A stretch of 64,000 nt of DNA from Maritimibacter sp. GTDB taxonomy: Bacteria > Pseudomonadota > Alphaproteobacteria > Rhodobacterales > Rhodobacteraceae. Shown here in pieces: positions 62,760 to 64,000 of the stretch. The notes below the pieces were generated by a model. It did no database searches and had not been told where the DNA came from. It was given only the letters and a program-made list of their open reading frames with translations. The DNA is taken from the NCBI GenBank assembly GCA_017792445.1, contig CP051232.1:186001-250000 (forward strand). The letters are read 5' to 3'. Positions within the stretch are counted from its first letter, which is position 1. Each line of letters begins with the position of its first letter. A program made the translations under genes and the position numbers.

Positions 62760-64000
62760 TCAGATGTGGATCACGCGGTCGTAGGCGTCCAGCACCGACT
62801 CGTGCATCATTTCCGACAGCGTCGGGTGCGGGAAGACGGTTTCCATCAGGTCTTCCTCGGTGGTCTCGAGTTGGCGGCCCACCACGTAGCCCTGGATCAG
62901 CTCGGTGACTTCCGCGCCGACCATGTGGGCGCCCAGAAGCTCGCCGGTTTTCTCGTCGAAGATGGTTTTGATCATTCCCTCGGGCTCGCCCAGTGCGATG
63001 GCCTTGCCGTTGCCGATGAACGGGAAGCGGCCGACCTTGACCTTGTAGCCCAGTTCCTTGGCCTTCGCCTCGGTATAGCCGACCGACGCGACCTGCGGCT
63101 GGCAGTAGGTGCAGCCGGCGATGCTTTCGGGGCGGACCGGGTGAACATGGTTCTTGCCGGCGATCAGTTCGGCGACCATGACGCCCTCGTGGCTGGCCTT
63201 GTGGGCAAGCCACGGCGCGCCCGCGATGTCGCCGATGGCATAAAGCCCGTCGACGCCGGTGCGGCAGTATTCATCGACGACGACGTGGGTGCGGTCGACT
63301 TTCACGCCGATCTCTTCAAGGCCGAGGCCTTCCACATTTCCAACAATTCCGACAGCGGAAATGACCGTATCGAAGTCGATCTTTTCAGTTTTGCCACCTT
63401 GTTCGATATGGGCGGTCACCTTGCCCTTTCCGCGGTCGAGCTGTTTGACCATGGCTTTCTCCATGATCTTCATGCCCTGCTTTTCAAACTGCTTCTTGGC
63501 GAACTTGGAAATCTCGGCGTCCTCGACAGGCAGGATCCGCTCCATCACCTCGACCACCGTCGTATCGGCGCCCAGCGTGTTGTAGAAGCTGGCGAACTCG
63601 ATGCCGATGGCGCCGGAGCCGATGACCAGCAGCTTCTTCGGCATGCGGGCGGGCTGGAGCGCGTGCTTGTAGGTCCAGACGTTCTCGCCGTCCGCCTCGA
63701 GCCCCGGAAGCTCGCGGGCGCGGGCGCCGGTGGCCAGCACGATGTTCTTCGCGGTCAGTTCCTCGGTGCCGCCGTCGGTCTTGACCGAGACCTTGCCCTT
63801 GCCGGACAGTTTGGCCGCGCCCATCACGACGTCGATCTTGTTCTTCTTCATCAGGCCTTTCACGCCGCCCGAAAGCTGGCCTGCGACCTTGCGCGAACGC
63901 TTGACCACGGCGTCGAGGTCGTAGCCGATGCTGTCGGCCTTCAGCCCGAAATCGGCGGCGCGTTCCATCAGGTGGAAGACTTCTGCCGAGCGCAGCATCG
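62760..64000 (-). CDS. lpdA: dihydrolipoyl dehydrogenase, N-terminus outside window
   Basis: About 413 residues are in the window; the N-terminal FAD part with the CxxxxC disulphide lies beyond the right edge. Visible are the NAD domain (VIGSGAIGIEFASFYNTLG), GDIAGAPWLAHKASHEG, CTYCQPQVASVGYTEA, and the active-site HPTLSEMMHES near the end. It is the E3 of 2-oxoacid dehydrogenase complexes. An internal methionine near 63998 is not the start. Convergent with the AlkD-like gene. Confidence 0.96.
   Translation of the reverse strand, partial: MLRSAEVFHLMERAADFGLKADSIGYDLDAVVKRSRKVAGQLSGGVKGLMKKNKIDVVMGAAKLSGKGKVSVKTDGGTEELTAKNIVLATGARARELPGLEADGENVWTYKHALQPARMPKKLLVIGSGAIGIEFASFYNTLGADTTVVEVMERILPVEDAEISKFAKKQFEKQGMKIMEKAMVKQLDRGKGKVTAHIEQGGKTEKIDFDTVISAVGIVGNVEGLGLEEIGVKVDRTHVVVDEYCRTGVDGLYAIGDIAGAPWLAHKASHEGVMVAELIAGKNHVHPVRPESIAGCTYCQPQVASVGYTEAKAKELGYKVKVGRFPFIGNGKAIALGEPEGMIKTIFDEKTGELLGAHMVGAEVTELIQGYVVGRQLETTEEDLMETVFPHPTLSEMMHESVLDAYDRVIHI

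Overview
The window is a stretch of high-GC chromosome from an alphaproteobacterium, most likely a member of the Rhodobacteraceae/Roseobacter group. The evidence is the gene content (ThyX, an Lrp-type PutR beside a PutA without a DNA-binding domain, PmtA-type phosphatidylcholine synthesis, NrsF/SigF, many small Rhodobacteraceae-type proteins), the strong G/C third-position bias, and the palindromic GTAGG(A)TGGG-type intergenic repeats. I cannot name a genus. No prophage, insertion sequence, CRISPR array or rRNA was seen; there is one tRNA gene.

Layout. 0-3.8 kb: end of a VOC protein gene, an alpha/beta hydrolase, thrS, and a second-type orotate phosphoribosyltransferase with less GC-biased codon use. 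3.9-7.8 kb: the most interesting block, an anti-sigma/ECF sigma pair (NrsF/SigF type) divergent from a four-gene operon encoding a cysteine-containing secreted peptide (DUF2282), a DUF692/MNIO enzyme, a DUF2063 partner and a DoxX membrane protein. This is the architecture of bufferin / gig / Hvf copper-related RiPP systems, and a good match to the Caulobacter SigF promoter lies in front of the peptide gene. 7.8-11.1 kb: small genes, cspA, thyX and a tandem palindromic repeat. 11.3-13.7 kb: a lipoprotein and a Slam-like (DUF560) outer-membrane protein in an apparent operon, probably a surface-lipoprotein export pair. 13.7-16.6 kb: a membrane protein, two DUF1194 (VWA-like) secreted proteins and a glyoxalase. 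16.7-18.8 kb: psd-pssA-pmtA, i.e. phosphatidylserine to PE to PC. 19.0-25.2 kb: dehalogenase, hydrolase, threonine dehydratase, a repeat cluster with exact 71-bp tandem copies, a nuclease-fold hydrolase, and pobA-pcaD for 4-hydroxybenzoate.

25-37 kb: membrane protein, Tat-exported YkuD protein, tRNA-Leu, putR/putA, rhomboid, GFA protein, pilin-like peptide, suhB-like phosphatase, metR/metF, thioesterase and a DegT aminotransferase. 37-49 kb: repeat cluster, LysR regulator, a second GFA protein, gamma-glutamyltransferase, a 3-hydroxyisobutyrate-dehydrogenase-like enzyme, lytic transglycosylase, BadF-type kinase, SDR, glutamine-synthetase-like enzyme, rpe, CHAP lipoprotein, redoxin and HAD phosphatase. 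49-64 kb: paired perfect palindromes, polA, an MFS transporter with a histidine-rich tail, a BNR/Asp-box protein, a tiny conserved-looking peptide, a PIN-like protein, pirin, gph, glmU-glmS, a DNA-alkylation-repair-like protein and the C-terminal part of dihydrolipoyl dehydrogenase.

The sequence was read without database searches. Family names come from recognised motifs and gene order; coordinates of starts were chosen from start codon, Shine-Dalgarno position and overlap with neighbours.
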